Shown: positions 5,429 through 11,122 of the stretch, in pieces
Numbering within the stretch: position 1 is the stretch's first letter
How the letters are laid out: the number at the start of each line of letters is the position of its first letter
Source: Pseudomonadota bacterium
Lineage (GTDB): Bacteria; Pseudomonadota; Gammaproteobacteria; Steroidobacterales; Steroidobacteraceae
Direction of reading: 5' to 3'
DNA: 11,363 nt
Assembly: GCA_023433705.1 (NCBI GenBank)
Contig: JAEYUC010000098.1
Coordinates: 1 to 11,363 of the forward strand
The notes under the pieces: generated by a model
Seen by the model: only the letters and a program-made list of their open reading frames with translations
Database searches by the model: none
Told to the model about the DNA's origin: nothing
Made by a program: the position numbers and the translations under genes

Positions 5429-5803
5429 ATGAGATCATCGCCAGCGCCGAAATCGCAGGCCGAACGCATGTGGTATCCGTATCACGCATTCGCGTATCTG
5501 GCACTTATGCTTCTCATTGTAGGAGTGACAGGTTTGACCTTCGCCGCAAATCTGGGTGACCGAGACGCGATCCGCGCGTTCTTCGAATCGCTTGCTCCCT
5601 ACTTTCCGGCGGTTGCGCCGCTGTTAGCGATCTCTCTGTTCTCGGCGCTAATTCTTTGGGTGGCCATGCTTCGTAGCCACCTTCGGCGGCCACGGCCTCG
5701 TTCGACTGCTTGGACAGTCTCGCTGGTTATTTGCAACTGGGGCGCCGCGATCGCGTACTTCTTTCTTGTCTGGCGGCCATCGCATGCGCGCGTCGGCACC
5801 TAA
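5429..5803 (+). CDS. Three-helix membrane protein, unknown function
   Basis: Cassette 13 (5417-5879). The 124-aa product has membrane segments at about 19-40, 61-81 and 93-114. The loop after segment 2 is strongly basic (RSHLRRPRPRS), placing it in the cytoplasm; the N-terminal 18 residues are polar. Family not recognised. ATG 5429 lies 8 nt after the attC12 mini-ORF stop. The stop is the TAA of an ACCTAAC R'' box. The cassette begins TTAGGTGCC and ends GGCACCTAAC, a variant pair kept in step at both ends. Confidence 0.75.
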   Translation: MRSSPAPKSQAERMWYPYHAFAYLALMLLIVGVTGLTFAANLGDRDAIRAFFESLAPYFPAVAPLLAISLFSALILWVAMLRSHLRRPRPRSTAWTVSLVICNWGAAIAYFFLVWRPSHARVGT

Positions 5804-5885
5804 CACCTCGTTGGAGCGGACGCGTGAGGGATAAAGTGCCAAGTTCATGCATCGGCGTGCGCGCCGCTCAACTCAATCGTTAGGC
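5798..5885 (+). repeat. attC13
   Basis: R'' ACCTAAC (5798-5804), R' GTTAGGC (5879-5885), one mismatch. Arms GTT/AAC, extrahelical G, loop class A. Mini-ORF 5836-5883 with GAGGG upstream. Crossover 5879/5880. Confidence 0.95.
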
Positions 5886-5891
5886 ATCGCT

Positions 5892-6356
5892 GTGACGCCA
5901 GCGCAGGTCCGAGAAGCAGTGAACAAGTTGCAAGCCAGTACCGTAAGTGGCGAGGAAGAGGCCTGGGACGCGCTCCGGCCTCTAGGTATTGAGGTTGTTC
6001 CCTACTTACTAGAAGCATTTCCAAGGTTTCGGAGATGGCAAGGAAGGGCATCACTCGTTTATCACGCGATTCGCTATGCGCGAGAGTCTGACGACGCATT
6101 TCAGCTGGGGTTGCTTGGAGCTCGGGACAAATCAAGGGTGGTCAGATATCACGCGCTCGGCCTACTCGCGTATTCCCTTCGTAGAGAAGCGTTGGGTGAA
6201 ATCAAGAATCAACTTTCTAATCCAGACAAGAGCACAGTGGCGGATGCGACGGCAGCACTTGCTGCGATCAAAGAGCAAAATCATCATCTCTTCCACGATC
6301 GAGACCGTTCTGGACGAACGTACTGGATCGTCAACGATGAGGATCGCGATGCCTAA
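5892..6356 (+). CDS. HEAT-repeat protein
   Basis: Cassette 14 (5880-6432). The 154-aa product is made of paired helices. IEVVPYLLEAFPRF (33-46) and ASLVYHAIRYAR (53-64) form one repeat. Then comes AFQLGLLGARDKSRVVRYHALGLLAYSLRREALGEIKNQLSNPDKSTVADATAALAAI in pieces (69-126): a DKSRVVRYHALGLLAY helix pair and a DKSTVADATAALAAI helix, as in HEAT/PBS-lyase-type repeats. It ends NHHLFHDRDRSGRTYWIV. Such proteins usually mediate protein-protein contacts; the partner is unknown. GTG 5892 is chosen: the frame is open upstream through the attC, but an ATG there (5847) would lie outside the cassette. It starts 8 nt after the attC13 mini-ORF stop and stops at the R'' TAA. Confidence 0.75.
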   Translation: MTPAQVREAVNKLQASTVSGEEEAWDALRPLGIEVVPYLLEAFPRFRRWQGRASLVYHAIRYARESDDAFQLGLLGARDKSRVVRYHALGLLAYSLRREALGEIKNQLSNPDKSTVADATAALAAIKEQNHHLFHDRDRSGRTYWIVNDEDRDA

Positions 6357-6438
6357 CACTTCGTTTGAGCGGACGCGTGAGGGATAAAGTGCCACTCGCT
6401 ACTTCCGGCGTGCGCGCCGCTCAACTCAACCGTTAGGC
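6351..6438 (+). repeat. attC14
   Basis: R'' GCCTAAC (6351-6357) and R' GTTAGGC (6432-6438) match. Arms GTT/AAC, extrahelical T (the only T in the set), loop class B. Mini-ORF 6389-6436 with GAGGG upstream. Crossover 6432/6433. Confidence 0.95.
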
Positions 6439-6452
6439 ATCACGGAGGCGTC

Positions 6453-6671
6453 ATGCCAGATGACATGGAAGCGAAACGACAACACTATCTCGGAGCTGGC
6501 ATCGCATTGGGCGCCGGCATCGGCACAGCGCTCGGAATCGCGTTTGATAACTTGGCAATCGGCATCAGCCTTGGTGCCGGCATCGGACTTGTACTGGGCT
6601 CGATTATGGCTGCACAGCGCAGCGATAAGTCGCAGCGGCGCACGCGAGGCAACGACCGCGGTGATGCCTAA
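6453..6671 (+). CDS. Small glycine-zipper membrane-associated protein, copy 2
   Basis: Cassette 15 (6433-6747), the same 315-bp length as cassette 1, with identical leader (including GGAGG 12 nt further into the cassette edge than usual) and 93-94% identical coding sequence. The 72-aa product differs from copy 1 by Ala15, Ala53, Ser60, Arg62 and Arg65, so its tail is more basic. The hydrophobic glycine-zipper region is otherwise unchanged. Divergence is mainly silent, so the two copies have both been under protein-level selection or arrived separately as related cassettes. Its attC (class A loop) differs from attC1 in spacer and loop bases. Stop is the R'' TAA. Confidence 0.85.
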   Translation: MPDDMEAKRQHYLGAGIALGAGIGTALGIAFDNLAIGISLGAGIGLVLGSIMAAQRSDKSQRRTRGNDRGDA

Positions 6672-6753
6672 CAAATCGTTCGAGCGGACGCGTGAGGGAT
6701 AAAGTGCCAAGCTCAAACGGCGGCGCGCGCGCCGCTCAACTCAATCGTTAGGC
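6666..6753 (+). repeat. attC15
   Basis: R'' GCCTAAC (6666-6672) and R' GTTAGGC (6747-6753) match. Spacer CAAATCG in place of CACCTCG. Arms GTT/AAC, extrahelical C, loop class A. Mini-ORF 6704-6751 with GAGGG upstream. Crossover 6747/6748. Confidence 0.95.
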
Positions 6754-6760
6754 CGCAGCA

Positions 6761-7078
6761 GTGACACGTGTGTACGTCGACATCTCGCTCTTCACTCCCA
6801 ACAGTTCGGTGGGTGTGATCAATGGTCACATAGATGTGGCCGAGGTTCCCAGCGAGGGCGGAATCGTGGCCTTCGACAAGCCAATGGCTCCGACTGCCCC
6901 TCCTGGCATTGTGGAGTTCCAGTCGCGCCTTTTGGTCGAACATGTGTCGCCGCCCGCTCCGGGTACGCAGGAGGTTATGCTTTCGCTCGCCGATATCACC
7001 GTAGCCACACGAGCCGATGCGCTAAAGGTGGCGAAGTACTTGGAGGAGGGCTTCGGGCTCTACTTCAATGAACACTGA
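6761..7078 (+). CDS. Soluble cassette protein of unknown function
   Basis: Cassette 16 (6748-7183). The 105-aa product begins with beta-strand-like VYVDISLFTPN and GVINGHIDVAEVP, has a Pro-rich centre (APTAPPG; PPAPGTQ), then VMLSLADITVATRADALKVAKYLEEGFGLYFNEH, a strand followed by an amphipathic helix. No signal or membrane segment. Family not recognised. GTG 6761 lies 9 nt after the attC15 mini-ORF stop; no other in-frame start upstream falls within the cassette. It stops at TGA 23 nt before R''. The cassette ends carry the longest inverted match in the window (14 nt), broken by one mismatch. Confidence 0.7.
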   Translation: MTRVYVDISLFTPNSSVGVINGHIDVAEVPSEGGIVAFDKPMAPTAPPGIVEFQSRLLVEHVSPPAPGTQEVMLSLADITVATRADALKVAKYLEEGFGLYFNEH

Positions 7079-7101
7079 GTCGGGGTCGGCGCGCTGCTGC
7101 G

Positions 7102-7189
7102 CCCTAACAAATCGCTGGAGCGGACGCGTGAGGGATAAAGTGCCATTCGCAATTGCCGGCGTGCGCGCCGCTCAGCTCAACCGTTAGAC
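7102..7189 (+). repeat. attC16
   Basis: R'' CCCTAAC (7102-7108) departs from the RYYTAAC consensus at its first base; the cassette start TTAGGCC predicts GCCTAAC preceded by G. R' GTTAGAC (7183-7189). Spacer CAAATCG, arms GCT/AGC, extrahelical G, loop class B. Mini-ORF 7140-7187 with GAGGG upstream. Crossover 7183/7184. Confidence 0.93.
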
Positions 7190-7208
7190 GGCACTCAGCG
7201 TCAGCACA

Positions 7209-7508
7209 ATGATCACTCAGGAACAAGCTGAAGCGGTTGCTCGCCAGGTCATTAATGAGCCCGATCCGTATTGGCCAGATCGCTCACCGCACGTAATCAC
7301 GAAGATCGAGCCACATCGGCTCGGGTGGCTGTTCTACTACCAGTCGGAGGAATTCATTCGTACTGGTAACCCCTCAGCGATGTTGGCTGGAAATGGCCCT
7401 GTCTTGGTGTCGAGGGCCGACGGTTCCCATGTTCACGTCGGAACCGCAGCTCCGTTTGAGAGTCGCCTAGTCGAGGCGGAGCGTAAGCTGGAAAGCCTCA
7501 GGCAATGA
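7209..7508 (+). CDS. Imm35/YrhB-like protein (possible immunity protein)
   Basis: Cassette 17 (7184-7596). The 99-aa product follows the YrhB/Imm35 pattern: an N-terminal helix (QEQAEAVARQVINEP, 4-18), a strand ending in HRLGWLFYYQSEEFIRTGN (36-54, where the family has GWvFfyqs), then AMLAGNGPVLVSRADGSHVHVGTA (58-80, family GNgPvlVdr.dG...GT), and a final helix ESRLVEAERKL. Imm35 members are predicted immunity proteins of polymorphic toxin systems; no toxin is visible here. Soluble and cytoplasmic. ATG 7209 lies 21 nt after the mini-ORF stop of attC16, with no obvious Shine-Dalgarno. Stops at TGA 6 nt before R''. Confidence 0.78.
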   Translation: MITQEQAEAVARQVINEPDPYWPDRSPHVITKIEPHRLGWLFYYQSEEFIRTGNPSAMLAGNGPVLVSRADGSHVHVGTAAPFESRLVEAERKLESLRQ

Positions 7509-7514
7509 AGTGCC

Positions 7515-7602
7515 GTCTAACACCTCGTTGGAGCGGACGCGTGAAAGATAAAGTGCCAAGCTCATGCACCGGCGTGCGCGCCGCTCAACTCAACCGTTAG
7601 GC
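7515..7602 (+). repeat. attC17
   Basis: R'' GTCTAAC (7515-7521), R' GTTAGGC (7596-7602), one mismatch. Arms GTT/AAC, extrahelical G, loop class A, GAAAG before ATAAAGTG. Mini-ORF 7553-7600. Crossover 7596/7597. Confidence 0.95.
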
Positions 7603-7610
7603 GGCGCTGC

Positions 7611-8027
7611 ATGTCACCGTACTCTCGAGCGTATGCACGCGGAACGATCATGGTGATCATCGGTGGCGTGCTTGCGTTGGCCGTGGTGATTGCGAAGCAG
7701 TACGAAGTTGCTCGCTCAATGGTTGTCTTGGTTCCGCTGCTCGCATCGCTGGTCTCAGCACTGGCGGCGCCGCGGCGGCGCTTTCTAGTTGGGGTTTCGC
7801 TACTGCCGATGATCTGCCTTGGGATCTTGGCACTGACGTTCGCGTGGAACTCCATAACCCTTCCCCCGGCTTATGACGAAGGAATGGCTGGCGCCATTCA
7901 TGACGTTCGCGGGATGTTTCCTGCTTGGGCGGGCGCAGGCATCGTCGGAGCGGCACTTGGCTGGGCAGTAAAGTGGCGTCGCACGACGCCGCCTAACACT
8001 TCGTTCGAGCGGACGCGTGAGGGATAA
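7611..8027 (+). CDS. Four-helix membrane protein with attC-encoded C-terminus
   Basis: Cassette 18 (7597-8072). The 138-aa product has membrane segments at about 10-28, 36-53, 58-78 and 104-121, with basic PRRR between segments 2 and 3. Family not recognised. After KWRRTTP the frame passes R'' and ends inside the attC, adding PNTSFERTREG; the TAA lies 1 nt before the mini-ORF GTG. ATG 7611 lies 10 nt after the attC17 mini-ORF stop. Without the attC the protein would have no stop of its own, so its terminus depends on the site it carries. Confidence 0.75.
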   Translation: MSPYSRAYARGTIMVIIGGVLALAVVIAKQYEVARSMVVLVPLLASLVSALAAPRRRFLVGVSLLPMICLGILALTFAWNSITLPPAYDEGMAGAIHDVRGMFPAWAGAGIVGAALGWAVKWRRTTPPNTSFERTREG

Positions 8028-8078
8028 AGTGCCAATCGCAACTTCCGGCGCGCGCGCCGCTCAACTCAACCGTTAGGC
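7991..8078 (+). repeat. attC18
   Basis: R'' GCCTAAC (7991-7997) and R' GTTAGGC (8072-8078) match. Arms GTT/AAC, extrahelical C, loop class B variant (CCAATCGCAACTTC). Mini-ORF 8029-8076 with GAGGG upstream. Crossover 8072/8073. Confidence 0.95.
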
Positions 8079-8088
8079 ATCACGATCA

Positions 8089-8514
8089 ATGCCGCGGGTA
8101 GACCTCAAAACCATCTGGACCGACGACGACGGGATGCTGCAGATCGTGGTTCGCGCTGCCGGTCCAGGCGCCTCGGCTTCGATGGAGGTCTATTCATATC
8201 CCGGCGACGTTGAGGCGTTTGCGTCGCGGCTCGAAGCCTTTCCATCCTCATCGAAAGATGAAGTCGCTTGGGAGTCTGGGGATTCCGATCCGAAGTGGTA
8301 CGGGCATATGTTGCTTCGCGCGCACGTGCTCAATGGTAGAGGACACTCTGCAATAGAGGTTCTAATGGACGTTCGCGGAGATCCTCCCCATCGAGCGAAG
8401 AGCAACTTCTTCCTTCGTTGCAATCCGGCCGACCTCAACGAAATGGGGCGCAACATTAGGGCCTGGTTGCAGAATCCGACAGAGCAAATTACCGTGGAGT
8501 GGCGTGATGCCTAA
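8089..8514 (+). CDS. Soluble alpha/beta cassette protein of unknown function
   Basis: Cassette 19 (8073-8590). The 141-aa product starts with strands (VDLKTIWTDDDGMLQIVVRAAG), then a helix DVEAFASRLEAFP (about 40-52), an acidic loop with WESGDSDPKWYGHMLLRAHV, a strand pair AIEVLMDVRGD and SNFFLRCNP, and a final helix LNEMGRNIRAWL. The strand-helix-strand order resembles small carbohydrate- or immunity-type cassette proteins, but I cannot assign a family. No signal or membrane segment. ATG 8089 lies 12 nt after the attC18 mini-ORF stop and lacks a Shine-Dalgarno. Stop is the R'' TAA. Confidence 0.75.
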   Translation: MPRVDLKTIWTDDDGMLQIVVRAAGPGASASMEVYSYPGDVEAFASRLEAFPSSSKDEVAWESGDSDPKWYGHMLLRAHVLNGRGHSAIEVLMDVRGDPPHRAKSNFFLRCNPADLNEMGRNIRAWLQNPTEQITVEWRDA

Positions 8515-8596
8515 CACCTCGTTCGAGCGGACGCGTGAGGGATAAAGTGCCAAGCTCACACGCTGGCGCGCGCGCCGCTCAACTCAATCGTTAGCG
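8509..8596 (+). repeat. attC19
   Basis: R'' GCCTAAC (8509-8515), R' GTTAGCG (8590-8596), clearly mismatched because cassette 20 starts TTAGCGG. Arms GTT/AAC, extrahelical C, loop class A. Mini-ORF 8547-8594 with GAGGG upstream. Crossover 8590/8591. Confidence 0.94.
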
Positions 8597-8657
8597 GTCA
8601 TTCGACAGCATCGGTATATCGCCGTTTCAGTTCTCCCTCGAATAGAGCAATTCACAA

Positions 8658-8942
8658 GTGAAGCCCGATTTCGTTCTCACGTTCGACGGTCCAAATGGAA
8701 ACTGCCGCGTTGCTCTGGCGGCTCAGGGAACGGCTGAGACACTACCCTGTAGCCAAGTGCTCAACTTCTTGAGCGCGGCGCCAGGCATCACCAACGCATC
8801 ACACTTCGAGGTAATAACCATTCCCGATGTGAATGTTTCTGAATACGATGCTGTGATGACTGCGTTAAAGGCATCGGGGTATTGCCTGACGCCAGGCGTG
8901 CACGTGGGATTCCTAACCGAGCCGAAGCGCAATGACCGCTAA
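8658..8942 (+). CDS. Small protein resembling the ExbD/TolR C-terminal domain
   Basis: Cassette 20 (8591-9018). The 94-aa product has two strands (DFVLTFDGPNGNCRVALAAQG), a Cys-containing helix (CSQVLNFLSAAPG), then FEVITIPDVNVSEYDAVMTALKASGY and VHVGFLTEPKR. The last part resembles the ExbD/TolR periplasmic fold (a v.i.aD..v.y..v..v...l...G......lvTEp pattern), but the membrane anchor and signal peptide that real ExbD needs are absent. The resemblance may therefore be to fold only. GTG 8658 is the first start in frame after a 67-base leader in which I see no convincing promoter or Shine-Dalgarno. The stop overlaps the unusual CGCTAAC R'' box. Confidence 0.6.
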   Translation: MKPDFVLTFDGPNGNCRVALAAQGTAETLPCSQVLNFLSAAPGITNASHFEVITIPDVNVSEYDAVMTALKASGYCLTPGVHVGFLTEPKRNDR

Positions 8943-9024
8943 CACCTCGTTGGAGCGGACGCGTGAGGGATAAAGTGCCAAGCCAATACGCCGGCGCGCG
9001 CGCCGCTCAACTCAAACGTTAGAC
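8937..9024 (+). repeat. attC20
   Basis: R'' CGCTAAC (8937-8943), off the RYYTAAC consensus but complementary to its own cassette start TTAGCG. R' GTTAGAC (9018-9024). Arms GTT/AAC, extrahelical G, loop class A variant (CCAAGCCAA). Mini-ORF 8975-9022 with GAGGG upstream. Crossover 9018/9019. Confidence 0.94.
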
Positions 9025-9032
9025 CGCACTCA

Positions 9033-9386
9033 ATGTCAGCGCAAGTATCAAACGACTGGGCCCAAAGCGAAGCGGTGCGGCGAGCTCGCGCAGTCCTTTC
9101 GGGCGAGATTGGACTCCTTGAGGGGTGCATTCCGCTCGCTTCAATCGCCCACGATGTAGTCAGCGATTGGCGAGTTGATCCAGACTTCGTAGTGTTCGGT
9201 GCGGTGGCATCAGAGACGGATGAGCTGCCCCTTGGCAAGGCAAGGGCACAATGGAGCGCAGCAGCTCTCGCCCGCGCAGACGTTGAGATCGATCGGTACA
9301 CTCGCGAAGTGCAGGACAGCGTCCTTGCAGCGTGCCGAAATGTAGTCAAGCGCTTCGAGCGGCAGGGGGATGCTGGTGCGGTCTAA
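9033..9386 (+). CDS. DUF2489-like helical protein
   Basis: Cassette 21 (9019-9462). The 117-aa product is mostly helical: EAVRRARAVLSGEIGLLEGCIPLASIAHDV (13-42), a strand-like DFVVFGAVASETDELPLGKARAQW (51-74), then ALARADVEIDRYTREVQDSVLAACRNVVKRF (78-108). The LSGE...EG...L start, the SETDELPLGKARxxW middle and the Cys-containing last helix fit what I recall of DUF2489 proteins, whose function is unknown. The assignment is from memory of the pattern. Soluble. ATG 9033 lies 10 nt after the attC20 mini-ORF stop. Stop is the R'' TAA. Confidence 0.65.
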   Translation: MSAQVSNDWAQSEAVRRARAVLSGEIGLLEGCIPLASIAHDVVSDWRVDPDFVVFGAVASETDELPLGKARAQWSAAALARADVEIDRYTREVQDSVLAACRNVVKRFERQGDAGAV

Positions 9387-9468
9387 CACCTCGTTGGAGC
9401 GGACGCGTGCAAGATAAAGTGCCACTCGCTACTGCCGGCGCGCGCGCCGCTCAACTCAATCGTTAGAT
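9381..9468 (+). repeat. attC21
   Basis: R'' GTCTAAC (9381-9387), R' GTTAGAT (9462-9468), one mismatch. Arms GTT/AAC, extrahelical G, loop class B, GCAAG before ATAAAGTG. Mini-ORF 9419-9466. Crossover 9462/9463. Confidence 0.95.
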
Positions 9469-9472
9469 CGCA

Positions 9473-9970
9473 GTGCAAGCTATTCGCAAGACCCTGACGA
9501 AGCCCACGATCTCTGTGTTCTGGGCGTGGATGGCCTTGTGTGTTGTCCTCTGGGCGGTATCAATCATTGATGGCAGCCTTCACGAAGACATGCTTCGCGC
9601 AGTCGACTATGCAAACGCCGCAGGATCCGAGATCCCAACCAGCCGAGAAGCTGCCGCGACTTCTTTCCTCTACATCAGTGCTGTCTATTTCTTTGCAGTC
9701 ATAGTCATTGGCGCCTTGGTTGTTCACAAGTCGGCCGCTGGTCAGAAGTGGGCGCTGATCGCGCTCATTCCACTTTCGCTGTGGTGGGGCTACGAGTCAG
9801 TTTCAGGTCCTTGGGCGCTTGACGAAATGTACCCAGGCACCATCGGCACTTGGGACTGGGTGGTCGGCGTCCTTGGAGGCGTCGTGTGGCTATTCATTCT
9901 GGTTTACACGCTTTGGCACTTCCGCAGACTGCGATCTAACACCTCGCTGGAGCGGACGCGTGAGAGATAA
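9473..9970 (+). CDS. Four-helix membrane protein with attC-encoded C-terminus
   Basis: Cassette 22 (9463-10015). The 165-aa product has membrane segments at about 13-32, 64-85, 92-107 and 127-150. It is Trp-rich, with WGYESVSGPWALDEMYPG forming the loop before the last helix, then RRLR. Family not recognised. The frame passes the ATCTAAC R'' box and ends at the attC TAA, adding SNTSLERTRER. GTG 9473 is the start: it lies 6 nt after the attC21 mini-ORF stop and is the only in-frame start close to the cassette edge. No Shine-Dalgarno is visible. Confidence 0.75.
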   Translation: MQAIRKTLTKPTISVFWAWMALCVVLWAVSIIDGSLHEDMLRAVDYANAAGSEIPTSREAAATSFLYISAVYFFAVIVIGALVVHKSAAGQKWALIALIPLSLWWGYESVSGPWALDEMYPGTIGTWDWVVGVLGGVVWLFILVYTLWHFRRLRSNTSLERTRER

Positions 9971-10021
9971 AGTGCCAAGCTCAAACGCCGGCGCGCGCGC
10001 CGCTCAGCTCAATCGTTAGGC
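9934..10021 (+). repeat. attC22
   Basis: R'' ATCTAAC (9934-9940), R' GTTAGGC (10015-10021), two mismatches. Arms GCT/AGC, extrahelical G, loop class A, GAGAG before ATAAAGTG. Mini-ORF 9972-10019. Crossover 10015/10016. Confidence 0.95.
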
Positions 10022-10024
10022 CTC

Positions 10025-10486
10025 ATGGATCGCACAGTGCCATCGGAAGACACATCAGAGGTCGCAGCTGCTGGCGGGCCGGTGGATAAATTCAGCGTAA
10101 CTCTCGCGATCTACCATTCCGAGCTTGAGCCGGATGCCGTCTCGGCCCGACTGGGCGCGACTCCGACGAAGGCGCATCGCCGTGGCGACTCACGTCGTCC
10201 AGGCTCACCGCCGCTTCCGACCGGTGGTTGGTTCTTGAGACGCGAAGCGTTGCCGCCGGCGCTACCGAGCGCTGCCATAACTGAGCTTCTTGCTGGCCTA
10301 CCCGCCGACGTAGGCTTCTGGGAAGCGCTTCGTCGCGATTACAAAGTGCAGCTTCGCGTCGCCGTGCACACGGACGGTTGGAATCGAGGTTTTAGCCTTT
10401 CACCGGCTGCTATCGCGCGCATCGCCGCTACTGGCGTCGAGGTTGATCTGGATCTCTACTTCTACGGAAGCGAGTATGAGGCCTAA
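10025..10486 (+). CDS. DUF4279 domain protein
   Basis: Cassette 23 (10016-10562). The 153-aa product has a disordered Ala/Gly-rich N-terminus to about residue 20. The DUF4279 pattern follows: KFSVTLAIYHSELEPDAVSARLGATPTKAHRRGD in pieces (22-55; a strand, then the ExDxxxxxLGxxPTxxxxxGD signature), GGWFLRRE (67-74, family W.l.s strand), a helix AAITELLAGL, YKVQLRVAVHTDGWNRGFSLSP (106-127), a helix IARIAATG and the closing strand EVDLDLYFYG. Function of DUF4279 is not established; members are frequent near toxin-immunity genes. ATG 10025 lies 5 nt after the attC22 mini-ORF stop. Stop is the R'' TAA. Confidence 0.8.
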   Translation: MDRTVPSEDTSEVAAAGGPVDKFSVTLAIYHSELEPDAVSARLGATPTKAHRRGDSRRPGSPPLPTGGWFLRREALPPALPSAAITELLAGLPADVGFWEALRRDYKVQLRVAVHTDGWNRGFSLSPAAIARIAATGVEVDLDLYFYGSEYEA

Positions 10487-10568
10487 CACATCGTTGGAGC
10501 GGACGCGTGAGAGATAAAGTGCCAAGCTCATACACCGGCGTGCGCGCCGCTCAACTCAATCGTTATGC
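10481..10568 (+). repeat. attC23
   Basis: R'' GCCTAAC (10481-10487), R' GTTATGC (10562-10568): the only site whose core reads TTAT. Arms GTT/AAC, extrahelical G, loop class A, GAGAG before ATAAAGTG. The mini-ORF from 10519 loses the usual TAG and runs to TAG at 10576-10578, overlapping the ATG of the next gene. Crossover 10562/10563. Confidence 0.93.
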
Positions 10569-11107
10569 GGCACTCTAGGTCCCCGCAATGCCGATCGTCA
10601 GCGGGCGCGCTGGCAATCGTCGCGTTTGCCGCCATCGTTTCCGCTCAACCCGTTCGAGCGGCAGAGCCGCTTAAGATCAAAGCATCTCTCTCCGGCTACA
10701 ACCTTATTTGGCCCACTAGTCGATGCTGTGCATTTGATCTGGTTGTCAGCACTTCTGGAAAAGGTAAGGTCATCATTCATGACAATAGAGGCGATTCGCC
10801 ACATGACCAAACGGTCCAGCTAGAGCTCACGTCAAAGCAAATTGATGCGCTGGTCACAACCATCTGGACCAACGAATTCTTCTCGCTTCCGGCTTCGGTG
10901 GGTGACATGCCCACTGACGATGATCTCAGGAGTATGGAAATAGCTATTGGTGCGAAGAAGCACAGAGTCGAACTCAACGGTTGGCCGGTCTCAAAGGAGA
11001 CATTCGCATCATACGATGCGAACAAGCGTGCACAGATCACGCAAGCCGCGGCAGTTTGGACTGCTATTCGCCAGGTTGTTAGTTCGTCTGAAGTGACGTT
11101 ACCTTAA
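10565..11107 (+). CDS. Secreted or periplasmic protein; start codon inside R' core
   Basis: Cassette 24 (10563-11204). The 180-aa product has a signal peptide: basic n-region (MRHSRSPQCRSS), hydrophobic core about 13-27, cut likely after VRA (30-32) or the next Ala. The mature part has strands (LKIKASLSGYNLIW; CCAFDLVVSTSGKGKVIIHDN), an adjacent Cys pair, a helix QIDALVTTIWTNEFFSLP, a DMPTDDDLRSMEIAIG segment, and a C-terminal helix before VVSSSEVTLP. Family not recognised. The start is striking: ATG 10565 lies at the third base of the cassette, within GTTATGC. A nearby ATG at 10588 is out of frame, and later in-frame starts would destroy the signal peptide. It stops at TAA 15 nt before R''. 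Confidence 0.78.
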   Translation: MRHSRSPQCRSSAGALAIVAFAAIVSAQPVRAAEPLKIKASLSGYNLIWPTSRCCAFDLVVSTSGKGKVIIHDNRGDSPHDQTVQLELTSKQIDALVTTIWTNEFFSLPASVGDMPTDDDLRSMEIAIGAKKHRVELNGWPVSKETFASYDANKRAQITQAAAVWTAIRQVVSSSEVTLP

Positions 11108-11122
11108 ACGCAACGTTATGCC

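Noticed and set aside
5847..5891. Upstream ATG (5847) for the HEAT-repeat gene
   Set aside because: It lies in the preceding cassette's attC, would be separated on excision, and adds residues encoded by the repeat; GTG 5892 fits better.
8591..8657. Internal promoter in the cassette 20 leader
   Set aside because: TATATC is present, but no properly spaced -35-like hexamer accompanies it.
114..9425. Many minus-strand ORFs starting MSLALYPSRVRSNEVLG
   Set aside because: These begin inside attC on the bottom strand and run antisense into real genes. The shared start comes from the repeated site, and the remainder has no conserved logic.
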